Source of the DNA: Bradyrhizobium sp.
GTDB taxonomy: Bacteria > Pseudomonadota > Alphaproteobacteria > Rhizobiales > Xanthobacteraceae
DNA length: 5,570 bases
Assembly (NCBI GenBank): GCA_025960445.1
Contig: JAICIT010000207.1
Location: 1 to 5,570 of the forward strand
Direction of reading: 5' to 3'
The notes beneath the pieces were generated by a model. It made no database searches. It had not been told where the DNA came from and saw nothing but the letters and a program-made list of their open reading frames with translations. Below are positions 1 through 5,570 of the stretch, piece after piece. A program made the translations under genes and the position numbers. Position 1 is the first letter of the stretch; every line of letters starts with the position of its first letter.

Positions 1-282
1 AGCCTCGTAGATCTCGTTCGGGCAGGGGTATGGGATCGGCACGATTCGCAGCGGCAAGCCGGCGGCTTCGCACTGCGCTCGCAGGATTTCCTGCCTTACG
101 CCGTGGATCGACACGCGATCGAATGCCTCGCTCACGGTGGTGAGCGCACCGACCACATCGAACTCGCCGGCAAGCCTGACTTGATGCAAGGCGAACGCGC
201 TGTCCTTGCCGCTCGACCACGAGATCAGCGCCTTGGGTCGCGGCTGTTTCGGTGCGCCACTCTCGGAACCGCGCTCTGTCAT
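1..282 (-). CDS. Dph6-like PP-loop ATP-binding protein (diphthine--ammonia ligase family), 3' end cut by window
   Basis: Translating the minus strand from the ATG at 282 gives 94 uninterrupted residues that run off the left edge. Residues 18-28 read KALISWSSGKD and continue SAFALHQ, a PP-loop (SxGKDS) for binding ATP by adenylation-type enzymes of the adenine nucleotide alpha-hydrolase fold. The following VVGALTTV segment and the IHGVR and EAAGLPL segments match the N-terminal half of the COG2102/Dph6 family. In eukaryotes and archaea Dph6 amidates diphthine on elongation factor 2. Bacteria lack diphthamide, so the bacterial role is unknown. The first 15 residues are a polar, proline-containing leader. 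The gene starts 11 bp after the stop of the flavoprotein gene and has only a weak GAAG upstream, so it is probably co-transcribed with that gene and may depend on it for translation. Family assignment is good; function is not assigned. Confidence 0.85.
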   Translation of the reverse strand, partial: MTERGSESGAPKQPRPKALISWSSGKDSAFALHQVRLAGEFDVVGALTTVSEAFDRVSIHGVRQEILRAQCEAAGLPLRIVPIPYPCPNEIYEA

Positions 283-293
283 TGCGCTTGACT

Positions 294-1718
294 TCAATTG
301 ATCCTCGCTCCCGCAGCCCGGGCTGGCGCCGAGCGGCGGCGGCGCTTCGTCTCCGGGCGTGTCGGTGCAATCGGTTCGGGTTCACGAATCGCGCCGATCT
401 TTCGTAAAACGGCCTCGGCGGCGCGCTCACCACTTTCCCAGGCGCCATCAACCGTCCCCCACAGCGTCTCGTGCGTCGCCTCGCCAGCCAGAAAGACGGA
501 GCCGAATGGTTCGCTCAGGACCTTCCGTGATAATTGGCCACCCGGCGCGGCCGCGGACATCGCGCCGAGCGCAAATGGTGCTGAATTCCAGCGGGTCGCG
601 TTTGATTTTTTGACGGCGGGGCCGAACTCGCTACCGAACAGCTTGGTGAGCCATTCGATCGCGAACGCGATCATCGCCTTGTCTCCCTGCGCCGAGAGAT
701 CGCGCCCGAACGACCCCGCGACATCGACCGAGCACAGCGATGATCCACCGATGTTGGCCAACAGCAGCCCCGTTCGGCTCGAGTTGCTTTGCTCGATAAA
801 AATATCGTTGTGGCCAAGGCCCAACGGATTACGCGGTAATTGCAGGGCGATATGATCATAGCTGCCAAGGCTCAGTTTGCCCGCAGCATCGAGCTGCCGC
901 TTCGGAAGTTCGGGGATGAACTTGATGCTTCCCGCACTCAACACATTGCTCGAAACTGTAATGATCGCTGCGCGAGCGGCGATCTTGCCCGCCGGGGTTT
1001 CGACGGCGACTTCACGGTTGCTCCAGCTTACGCGACTTGCGGGTGTTGAGAGCGATATCGGAATCTGCCCGCCAAGCTTGGCGACCAACGTTCCCAGGCC
1101 CTGTCGGCAAACCATTGCCGCGTTACGCTCCTGCGCGCGGGCTATGTCGGCTACCGCGATATCCTTCAGGTCTTTACCGGCGAAGCCCGCGCCGAGTACG
1201 AACTCCGCCGTGCCGGCCCAATCGCCGAGGTCCTTGGGCAACACCGACGCGCAGGGGAGGTCGGCTCTGCCGCGCGAAGCGTCGTCGATCGCTCGGTGGG
1301 CGCGCACCAGGGCGGCGAGGAATTCCTCGGTCTCGCCGGCTCGCGCGTTGCGGCGCCCAATGCGGATCTTAGGGCCGATCGGTGCGCTGCTGAGCTCAAG
1401 GCCCGCATTGCGCGCGAGCTTGAGCATCGGATTGACCTCGGGGTTGTACATCCAGCGCGCGCCGCGATCGAAGGGCACATCAAAGGTAGCTGTATCGGTG
1501 AGGCAGCGTCCGCCGATCTGGCCGGTCGCTTCCACCACAATCACTTTCCGATTGGCCGCCATGACGCGACGCGCCGCCGCAATGCCGGCGGCGCCAGCAC
1601 CGATCACGACAATATCGGCCTCGCGCGGCAACGGAGCGGCCAAGGCGCGGACGTCTAGAAGCGGCGTTGCCGCAACTGCCGCCGATGCCGAGAGAAACTG
1701 GCGGCGCGTCATTGTCAT
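294..1718 (-). CDS. Tat-exported FAD-dependent oxidoreductase, flavin monoamine oxidase superfamily
   Basis: This 474-residue protein has a twin-arginine signal at residues 1-28 (TRRQFLSA, an alanine-rich stretch, then ALAA before a Pro), so it is probably exported folded to the periplasm. The FAD-binding Rossmann motif GAGAAG is at 40-45, the ribose-binding acid at about E63, and GGR at 69-71. The C-terminal FAD motif, LAGEATHETLWGTVDGAW with following SGERAA, is at about 410-433. Length fits the superfamily. No cysteine occupies the usual covalent-flavin position (GAMSAA at 385-390), so FAD should be non-covalent. The flavin-contacting Lys of monoamine oxidases appears to be His289 (GSYDHI). 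A basic tail (about 440-474) ends the protein. The start at 1718 is preferred over the upstream ATG at 1790 because GGAAA lies 7 bases before it (1726-1730) and it places the RR motif at the N terminus. Substrate unknown. Confidence 0.9.
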   Translation of the reverse strand: MTMTRRQFLSASAAVAATPLLDVRALAAPLPREADIVVIGAGAAGIAAARRVMAANRKVIVVEATGQIGGRCLTDTATFDVPFDRGARWMYNPEVNPMLKLARNAGLELSSAPIGPKIRIGRRNARAGETEEFLAALVRAHRAIDDASRGRADLPCASVLPKDLGDWAGTAEFVLGAGFAGKDLKDIAVADIARAQERNAAMVCRQGLGTLVAKLGGQIPISLSTPASRVSWSNREVAVETPAGKIAARAAIITVSSNVLSAGSIKFIPELPKRQLDAAGKLSLGSYDHIALQLPRNPLGLGHNDIFIEQSNSSRTGLLLANIGGSSLCSVDVAGSFGRDLSAQGDKAMIAFAIEWLTKLFGSEFGPAVKKSNATRWNSAPFALGAMSAAAPGGQLSRKVLSEPFGSVFLAGEATHETLWGTVDGAWESGERAAEAVLRKIGAIREPEPIAPTRPETKRRRRSAPARAAGARIN

Positions 1719-1802
1719 GTCATGGTTTCCGGAACTTTGAAGAATCAGGGAACCTTTAGCGAACTTGACGCATCCAAGCGAGCGCAGCAACCGTCATGGT
1801 GA

Positions 1803-1818
1803 ATCAATCATGATTGAT
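1803..1818. promoter_or_regulatory. Perfect 16-bp palindrome, candidate operator
   Basis: ATCAATCATGATTGAT equals its own reverse complement over all 16 bases. It lies between two divergently transcribed genes, 85 bases from the flavoprotein start and 89 bases from the preferred hydrolase start. Three bases to the right, ATGCA-A-TGCAT (1821-1831) forms a second, shorter inverted repeat with one central base. Such symmetric sites are typical of dimeric repressor or activator binding. No regulator gene is present in the window, so the assignment as an operator is inference. Confidence 0.35.
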
Positions 1819-1895
1819 CGATGCAATGCATGAACCAAATTGCAACGGCTTTCGACCATGATAAGGAAACACAAAAAGCAGCCGGGAAGGCGCTC

Positions 1896-1900
1896 GGGGA
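1896..1900 (+). promoter_or_regulatory. Ribosome binding site deciding the start of the YiiX-like gene
   Basis: GGGGA lies 7 bases before the ATG at 1908. The alternative ATGs at 1821 and 1830 have no purine-rich site at suitable spacing, so this site supports the shorter protein. Confidence 0.5.
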
Positions 1901-1907
1901 TTCTATT

Positions 1908-2888
1908 ATGGGCGTCATGCTCGACACCGTCGGCAAGCTGATCGCGGGGTACCTTCAAAAAGAGGTGCCCGGCTACGAGCCGTTCACGCCCAGCGACCCG
2001 GAGCATCTGCGCGGCATTATCGATCAGGGCGACGTCCTGCTGGTCGAGGGCAATAACCGCGTCTCAGGCATCATCAAATACCTGACCCAGTCGACGTGGT
2101 CGCATGCAGCGCTCTACGTCGGTCCGATCGACGGCGCGACAGAGCCGAACGGCGAGCCGCATGTGCTGATCGAGGCCAATATCGGCGAGGGCGTAACCTC
2201 GGCGCCGCTGTCGAAATATTTTCCCTACCATACGCGTCTTTGCCGGCCGGTCGGCTTGTCGTTCGAGGACCGCAACACCGTGTGCCGTTACGCTATCAAC
2301 CGGATCGGCTTCGGCTATGACACCAAGAACATCCTCGATTTGATGCGCTATCTGTTTCCGCTGCCGATCCCGCAGCGCTGGCGACGGAGGATGATTGCGT
2401 TCGGCTCCGGCGATCCCACCAAGATCATCTGCTCCGCGCTGATCGCGCAGGCGTTTGACTCGGTACGTTATCCGATCCTGCCCAAGATCACCCGCGCCGG
2501 CTCGAAGCAAGCCCGACGCGAAATCCTGCACATACGGGATTCCTCTCTCTACATGCCACGCGATTTCGACATCTCGCCCTATTTCGAAATCGTCAAACCC
2601 ACGATCGTGCAAGGCTTCGACTACACGGCTTTGCACTGGGCCGACAAGCAGAAGCCGCTCCGGGAGGTAGCGGGCGAATTCGGACCGTTTCCAGAAACGA
2701 TCCGTTCGCCGCCACTTGTTCCTGAAGAGGTTGACGAAGAAGCGCCGGTTCCGGCTGCGCAAATGAGATTACGCGCTCCATCCGCGACCCTGGTGGAGCG
2801 GATTATCGTGGCGGAGCATTTCATGGTGGTCGATTACGTACCGGAGCGCCGCGTTCGACCGCGCCAAAGGACCTCAGCGCTGGCCTAG
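1908..2888 (+). CDS. YiiX/YaeF-like permuted papain-fold cysteine hydrolase (NlpC/P60-related)
   Basis: From the ATG at 1908 this gives 326 residues. The catalytic pattern of permuted NlpC/P60 enzymes (C92-like, the YiiX/YaeF group) is visible in order. A GDVLLVEG strand leads to IIKYLTQSTWSHAALYVG with the likely catalytic His66. LIEAN follows with Glu89 and then GV. KIICSALIAQAF carries the likely nucleophile Cys175. His preceding Cys is the signature of the permuted fold. These enzymes cleave amide or ester bonds in peptide or lipid-like substrates; the actual substrate is not known. No signal peptide or lipobox is seen, unlike the E. coli lipoprotein YiiX, so a cytoplasmic or peripheral location is likely. 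A C-terminal extension of about 100 residues holds a Pro/Glu-rich stretch (about 267-284) and a basic tail. Starting at 1821 would add 29 residues, but those codons use G/C at third position only about half the time, against a large majority afterwards. Confidence 0.82.
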   Translation: MGVMLDTVGKLIAGYLQKEVPGYEPFTPSDPEHLRGIIDQGDVLLVEGNNRVSGIIKYLTQSTWSHAALYVGPIDGATEPNGEPHVLIEANIGEGVTSAPLSKYFPYHTRLCRPVGLSFEDRNTVCRYAINRIGFGYDTKNILDLMRYLFPLPIPQRWRRRMIAFGSGDPTKIICSALIAQAFDSVRYPILPKITRAGSKQARREILHIRDSSLYMPRDFDISPYFEIVKPTIVQGFDYTALHWADKQKPLREVAGEFGPFPETIRSPPLVPEEVDEEAPVPAAQMRLRAPSATLVERIIVAEHFMVVDYVPERRVRPRQRTSALA

Positions 2889-2946
2889 GCCACGAGACTC
2901 CCTTGTTTGTCGCCGATCCCAAGGCTTCCCTGGCGGCGCGCGCGCC
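2881..2946. repeat. Short GC-rich palindromes in the gap between convergent genes; no clear terminator
   Basis: TGGCCTAGGCCA (2881-2892) is a perfect 12-bp palindrome spanning the TAG stop of the hydrolase gene. GGCGCGCGCGCC (2935-2946) is another, just past the lyase stop. Between them, CCAAGGCTTCCCTGG (2919-2933) can fold in minus-strand RNA as a 6-bp stem with one G-U pair and a 3-base loop. None is followed by a T tract in either direction, so an intrinsic terminator is not demonstrated. They may help end both converging transcripts, or reflect base composition. Confidence 0.25.
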
Positions 2947-2953
2947 CCCCTCT

Positions 2954-3913
2954 TCACATACCAGCCACTTGTTCCCGCGTGGTTGTTCGACCCGGCAGCC
3001 CGGCGCGGGCAAGCCCGCCATAGAGCGGCTCGCCTGGCATTTCCGATCTCAGAATCGAGCGTACCGCCACCAGCTTTTCGATATCGATCCGGGTATCGAA
3101 TCCTTTGCTCTCGCACAAGAACACCAGGTCCTCGAACACGACATTGCCGGTGGCGCCCGGTGCAAAGGGACAGCCGCCCAGGCCGCCGAGCGAACCGTCG
3201 AGAATGCGCGCGCCGGCATCGAGCGCGGCAGACGCATTTGCGATTCCCATGCCTCTGGTATCGTGCAGATGAATGCAAACGGGTTTCGGGCCGGACAGCT
3301 TCACGATTGCCTTGGTCAGCTCTTCAACCTGCTTCGGGCCGGCATAGCCAACCGTGTCGGCGACGGCCACGAAATCAACGCCGGCCTCCAGGCATTTCTC
3401 CACCAGTTTGACCACTTCGTTTGGATCGACCGGTCCGGTAATCGAGCATCCGAGCGCCATCGATATCGCAGCGTTGACGATCGGCTTGTGTGAGCTGGCA
3501 TCGCGCAATTCGCAAAGCCGTTTGACATTTGCGATGGCCTGGTCGCGCGATCGTCTCGCATTAGCCTGGCTGTGCTCTTCGGTGGCCGAGACAACCGAGG
3601 CAACCTCGGCAACGCCCGATGCCAGCGCTTCGTTTACACCGCGTTCGTTCAGCGCCAGCGCGATACCATGAGCGCCCGGCAGCGCGGCCACGGTTCGGAT
3701 CATATCGCGCACGTCTGCGAATTGCGGAAACGTGCTGGCAGGCAGGAATGAGCCGACCTCGAAATGCCGTACGCCCGCGGCGTGTTCCTCGCGCATCCAG
3801 CGCTGCTTTGCCGCTGTCGAGGGAAAAGTCTTTACCATTTGCAGACCGTCCCGCAGCCCTACCTCGCGAAGGCTGACACGATTGGCTGGATAAACGTCCT
3901 GAACTCGGGTCAT
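2954..3913 (-). CDS. Hydroxymethylglutaryl-CoA lyase-like enzyme (HMGL family)
   Basis: This 319-residue TIM-barrel lyase spans the family's usual length. Residues equivalent to the human HMG-CoA lyase active site are all present: Arg21-Asp22 (GLRDGLQ), Glu52 (FEVGSF), the metal-binding His215 and His217 (IHLHDT), the loop Cys248 (GGLGGCPFAPGATGN), Asn257 and Glu261. The family cleaves 3-hydroxy-3-methylacyl-CoA, classically HMG-CoA to acetyl-CoA and acetoacetate; relatives cleave citramalyl-CoA-like substrates. Two positions differ from classical HMG-CoA lyases: QNE after RDGL is QMV here, and HDTYG is HDTRG. The substrate may therefore differ. The ATG overlaps the CoA-transferase stop by 4 bp (ATGA), with AGAGG (3919-3923) 5 bases upstream, so the two are translated as a coupled pair. 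The lyase probably acts on the CoA ester made by its neighbour. No targeting signal is seen, so it should be cytoplasmic. Confidence 0.92.
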   Translation of the reverse strand: MTRVQDVYPANRVSLREVGLRDGLQMVKTFPSTAAKQRWMREEHAAGVRHFEVGSFLPASTFPQFADVRDMIRTVAALPGAHGIALALNERGVNEALASGVAEVASVVSATEEHSQANARRSRDQAIANVKRLCELRDASSHKPIVNAAISMALGCSITGPVDPNEVVKLVEKCLEAGVDFVAVADTVGYAGPKQVEELTKAIVKLSGPKPVCIHLHDTRGMGIANASAALDAGARILDGSLGGLGGCPFAPGATGNVVFEDLVFLCESKGFDTRIDIEKLVAVRSILRSEMPGEPLYGGLARAGLPGRTTTREQVAGM

Positions 3914-5103
3914 GCGAGCCTCTTGGCGGTTTTGCTGTTCGAAGTTGATTTGCGCTCGGGAAATTGCTGGCCCTCAAGCTCCGCCCGTACCACGGAAGTG
4001 TCGCTGCCCAGGCCGGGCACCTTCAAGCCATCCCCGATCGTCGCGCCGTTCCATTCGATCGGAAGCGCCGGGACCCGGAACGGCTCGCCATTGGCATTGG
4101 TGTTTTCGACGAGTCCGCCAGGGCGCAGCACATGCGGATCGTCAAACAGATCTTCAGGACGGTTGATAGGTGAAAAGCAGATGTTCAAGCGATCCAACGT
4201 CGCCGACAGATCAGCCGCGTTCCAATGTTTTATAATGCCGGCGACGCGCGGGATGATTCTGGAGCGCGCCAGGATGCGCTCGGTGGTCGTGCGCAGGGCC
4301 GGATCTTCCAAAAGTTCAATCATGCCGAACTGGCGGCAGAAACTCTGCCAATGGCCTTCGGTGACGACGCCGATGAAAATGCGTTCGCCGCCGGCGGTCT
4401 CGAAAATGTCGTAGATTGGCCACGCATGTTCGCGCTCCGGCATTGATCGGGGTTTGTTGCCGGTCATCTCAAATTCGACCATGTGCTGCGCGACCAGAAA
4501 CAGACAGTTTTCAAACAAGCCGATGCGGATATCCGCGCCCTCCGCGCCGCTCCGCCTCTGGTAGAGCGCGGCAAGGATCGAGATCGCACCGAACATGCCG
4601 CCCATGATGTCATTGGCGGATGAGCCAACGCGCTGCGGTTTGTCCCTGGTCCCCGTCATCGCGGCCAGGCCGGACATCATCTGCACCACCTCATCGAGTG
4701 CCGGGCGATGCTCGTAGGGTCCGGACAGAAAACCTTTATGCCCGCAGATAATCAGATGCGGATATTTCCGCCGCAACTCGTCCGCGCCGAGACCTTGCTT
4801 TTCCAACTGGCCGTCGCGGAAATTTTCCAAAAACACGTCGGCGCTGGTCAAGAGCGCGTGCATGGTCTCGCGATCGTCTGGCTTTGCGAAGTCGAGCACG
4901 ACACTGCGCTTGCCACGATTGAACAGCGGAAAGAACGACGTTCCCATCCCGCCAAGGCTGCGGGTCTTGTCGCCGCCGGGCGGCTCGACCTTGATGACCT
5001 CGGCCCCGAGCTGCGCCAGGATCATGCCACAGGTGGGCCCCATGACCATGTGGGTCATTTCCACGACCCTCACGCCCGTCAGCGGCAATTCCGTCCCGGT
5101 CAT
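3910..5103 (-). CDS. CaiB/BaiF-type (class III) acyl-CoA transferase
   Basis: This 397-residue protein has the length and features of family III CoA-transferases, which move CoA from a donor thioester such as succinyl-CoA to a free acid via an aspartyl-CoA intermediate and work as interlocked dimers. The N terminus (LTGVRVVEMTHMVMGP, then LAQLGAEVIKVEPPGGDKTR at about 29-48) is the family's CoA-binding Rossmann region. VLDF and FLENFRDG follow at about 69-98. The catalytic Asp is most likely D165 in GSSANDIMGG. A C-terminal stretch PGGLVENTNANGEPFRVPALP is typical of the family's small domain. It is the first gene of a coupled pair with the lyase, so it probably supplies the lyase's CoA ester. 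Carnitine, oxalate or bile-acid specificity cannot be inferred. The ATG at 5103 is preferred over an in-frame GTG at 5121 because GGGAG lies 6 bases before it. Confidence 0.93.
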   Translation of the reverse strand: MTGTELPLTGVRVVEMTHMVMGPTCGMILAQLGAEVIKVEPPGGDKTRSLGGMGTSFFPLFNRGKRSVVLDFAKPDDRETMHALLTSADVFLENFRDGQLEKQGLGADELRRKYPHLIICGHKGFLSGPYEHRPALDEVVQMMSGLAAMTGTRDKPQRVGSSANDIMGGMFGAISILAALYQRRSGAEGADIRIGLFENCLFLVAQHMVEFEMTGNKPRSMPEREHAWPIYDIFETAGGERIFIGVVTEGHWQSFCRQFGMIELLEDPALRTTTERILARSRIIPRVAGIIKHWNAADLSATLDRLNICFSPINRPEDLFDDPHVLRPGGLVENTNANGEPFRVPALPIEWNGATIGDGLKVPGLGSDTSVVRAELEGQQFPERKSTSNSKTAKRLA

Positions 5104-5109
5104 TCCTGT

Positions 5110-5114
5110 CTCCC
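5110..5114 (-). promoter_or_regulatory. Ribosome binding site deciding the CoA-transferase start
   Basis: On the minus strand GGGAG stands 6 bases before the ATG at 5103. It lies inside the extension that a GTG start at 5121 would create, which makes the ATG the better start and fits the usual family N terminus. Confidence 0.6.
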
Positions 5115-5367
5115 GTGTCACTCGCTTTCAGACTAGGCTTTCAGCCGCTGTCCGGAAAATACAATCTTCGACCCACTTCTCACGCATCAATATCGAAACT
5201 CGTAGCCGCATTCGCAACAAGCATCCGATCGATCGCGGCCGACGAGGCGGAACCCGCCGCCGGACCGCATTTCCAGTTCGCGCGCCTCTTTCGTATGCTG
5301 CCGTGGATTTCTGAGGCATAAACAACCATGCCGCCTCGGCTTGGAAGTCGGCCGGCAGGGGGACTTC

Positions 5368-5373
5368 GGGGAG
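5368..5373 (+). promoter_or_regulatory. Strong ribosome binding site of the MFS gene
   Basis: GGGGAG is followed by six bases (AAAATC) and then ATG at 5380. It is the best Shine-Dalgarno match in the window and fixes the start of the truncated transporter gene. Confidence 0.65.
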
Positions 5374-5379
5374 AAAATC

Positions 5380-5570
5380 ATGAGCGCAATTGGCGGCGAG
5401 TCCAGGCTTGATCCTTCGGCCACGCGCGGCGGAGCCGACGATATCCCACGGCGGCTCGAAAACTTGCCGGGTTCGTCGTACCTCTGGCGCCTGGTGATCC
5501 TGCTATCGCTTGGCGGCTGCTTCGAGATCTACGATCTCTTTCTCACCGGCTACATCGCCCCGGGCCTCAA
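5380..5570 (+). CDS. MFS transporter, N-terminal part only (cut by window)
   Basis: Sixty-three residues are visible before the right edge. A polar cytoplasmic N terminus of about 34 residues (including RRLENLPGSSYLWRL) leads into the first membrane helix at about 36-60, with the sequence GGCFEIYDLFLTGYIAPGL. The charged pair Glu49 and Asp52 inside helix 1, in a GGxFExYDLF pattern, is characteristic of major facilitator proton symporters of the sugar porter and metabolite:H+ symporter types, which import sugars or organic and aromatic acids. The gene is transcribed away from the CoA-transferase/lyase pair, across a shared 276-bp promoter region, which suggests it imports the acid those enzymes process. 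That link is inference; substrate specificity cannot be judged from helix 1 alone. Confidence 0.8.
   Translation, partial: MSAIGGESRLDPSATRGGADDIPRRLENLPGSSYLWRLVILLSLGGCFEIYDLFLTGYIAPGL

Larger units (their letters stand above)
1719..1907. promoter_or_regulatory. Divergent intergenic region between the flavoprotein and YiiX-like genes
   Basis: This 189-bp region separates two genes reading outwards and must hold the promoter of each if they are not read from further away. It is visibly richer in A/T than the flanking coding DNA, especially 1800-1885. I find no convincing paired -35/-10 on either strand. TTGACG at 1765-1770 resembles a -35 but has no good -10 at 16-18 bases. The most notable element is the palindrome at 1803-1818. 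The region contains an ATG at 1821 in frame with the hydrolase gene, which I treat as a less likely start. Confidence 0.5.
5104..5379. promoter_or_regulatory. Divergent intergenic region between the CoA-transferase and MFS genes
   Basis: This 276-bp region must hold the outward promoters of the CoA-transferase/lyase pair and of the transporter. I see no strong paired promoter hexamers; TATGCT at 5294-5299 is a weak -10 candidate for the plus strand with a poor -35 (TTCCAG, 17-base spacing). CGATCGATCG (5226-5235) is a 10-bp palindrome. GAAGTC (5344-5349) and GACTTC (5362-5367) could form a 6-bp stem with a 12-base loop directly before the transporter's ribosome binding site. Short open frames crossing the region have no ribosome binding site or family resemblance, so I call no gene here. 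Confidence 0.4.

Noticed and set aside
103..291. Plus-strand open frame of 62 codons at the left edge
   Set aside because: It opposes the Dph6-like PP-loop reading frame, which carries the recognisable motif.
877..1740. Plus-strand open frame of 287 codons opposite the flavoprotein gene
   Set aside because: It is the antisense shadow of a well-supported gene; the product is rich in Ala, Arg and Ser with no recognisable domain, as expected from GC-rich DNA.
1719..1790. Upstream ATG at 1790 as the flavoprotein start
   Set aside because: It would bury the twin-arginine motif 28 residues inside the protein and lacks the GGAAA site seen before 1718.
2064..2762. Minus-strand open frame of 232 codons opposite the YiiX-like gene
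   Set aside because: Antisense shadow with no family motif, while the opposite strand has a full catalytic pattern.
3764..4414. Plus-strand open frame of 216 codons across the lyase/CoA-transferase junction
   Set aside because: Antisense to two coupled genes with complete catalytic residues; no domain and no ribosome binding site.
5104..5121. GTG at 5121 as the CoA-transferase start
   Set aside because: The ribosome binding site GGGAG lies within that extension and fits the ATG at 5103.
5226..5235. CGATCGATCG palindrome as an operator
   Set aside because: A 10-bp simple repeat of GATC-type sequence is common in GC-rich alphaproteobacterial DNA; not strong enough for a separate call.
5187..5423. 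Minus-strand open frame of 78 codons across the MFS start
   Set aside because: It overlaps the strong ribosome site and start of the transporter and has no recognisable domain.

Overview
The window is GC-rich bacterial chromosomal DNA with strongly G/C-ending codons. Its gene content (a Tat-exported flavoprotein, a YiiX-like hydrolase, a CaiB-type CoA-transferase paired with an HMG-CoA-lyase-like enzyme, and an MFS carrier) suggests a metabolically versatile alphaproteobacterium of the Bradyrhizobium/Rhodopseudomonas kind. That placement rests on protein style and composition only. I see no rRNA, tRNA, CRISPR array, insertion sequence or phage gene.

Layout from left to right. (1) Positions 1-1718 hold two minus-strand genes. 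A Tat-signal FAD oxidoreductase of the flavin amine oxidase superfamily (294-1718) is followed 11 bp downstream by a Dph6-like PP-loop ATPase (282 down to the left edge, truncated). (2) A divergent intergenic region (1719-1907) carries a perfect 16-bp palindrome. (3) A plus-strand YiiX/YaeF-type permuted papain-fold hydrolase (1908-2888) follows; codon usage and a Shine-Dalgarno site favour this start over an upstream ATG at 1821. (4) A 65-bp gap between convergent genes has short GC-rich palindromes but no clear terminator. (5) A minus-strand pair, CoA-transferase (5103-3910) then HMG-CoA-lyase-like enzyme (3913-2954), overlaps by 4 bp and is evidently translationally coupled. (6) A 276-bp divergent region (5104-5379) lies before a plus-strand MFS transporter (5380 to the right edge, truncated).

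The clearest functional story is at the right. The CoA-transferase would activate a carboxylic acid, the lyase would split the resulting 3-hydroxy-3-methyl acyl-CoA into acetyl-CoA plus a keto acid, and the divergent MFS carrier could bring in the substrate. The substrate cannot be read from sequence. The left pair and the YiiX-like gene have recognisable families but unknown physiological roles. I found no convincing sign of a wholly new system; the items most worth a second look are the substrate of the CoA-transferase/lyase pair, the Lys-to-His change in the flavoprotein, the bacterial Dph6-like protein, and the palindrome at 1803-1818.
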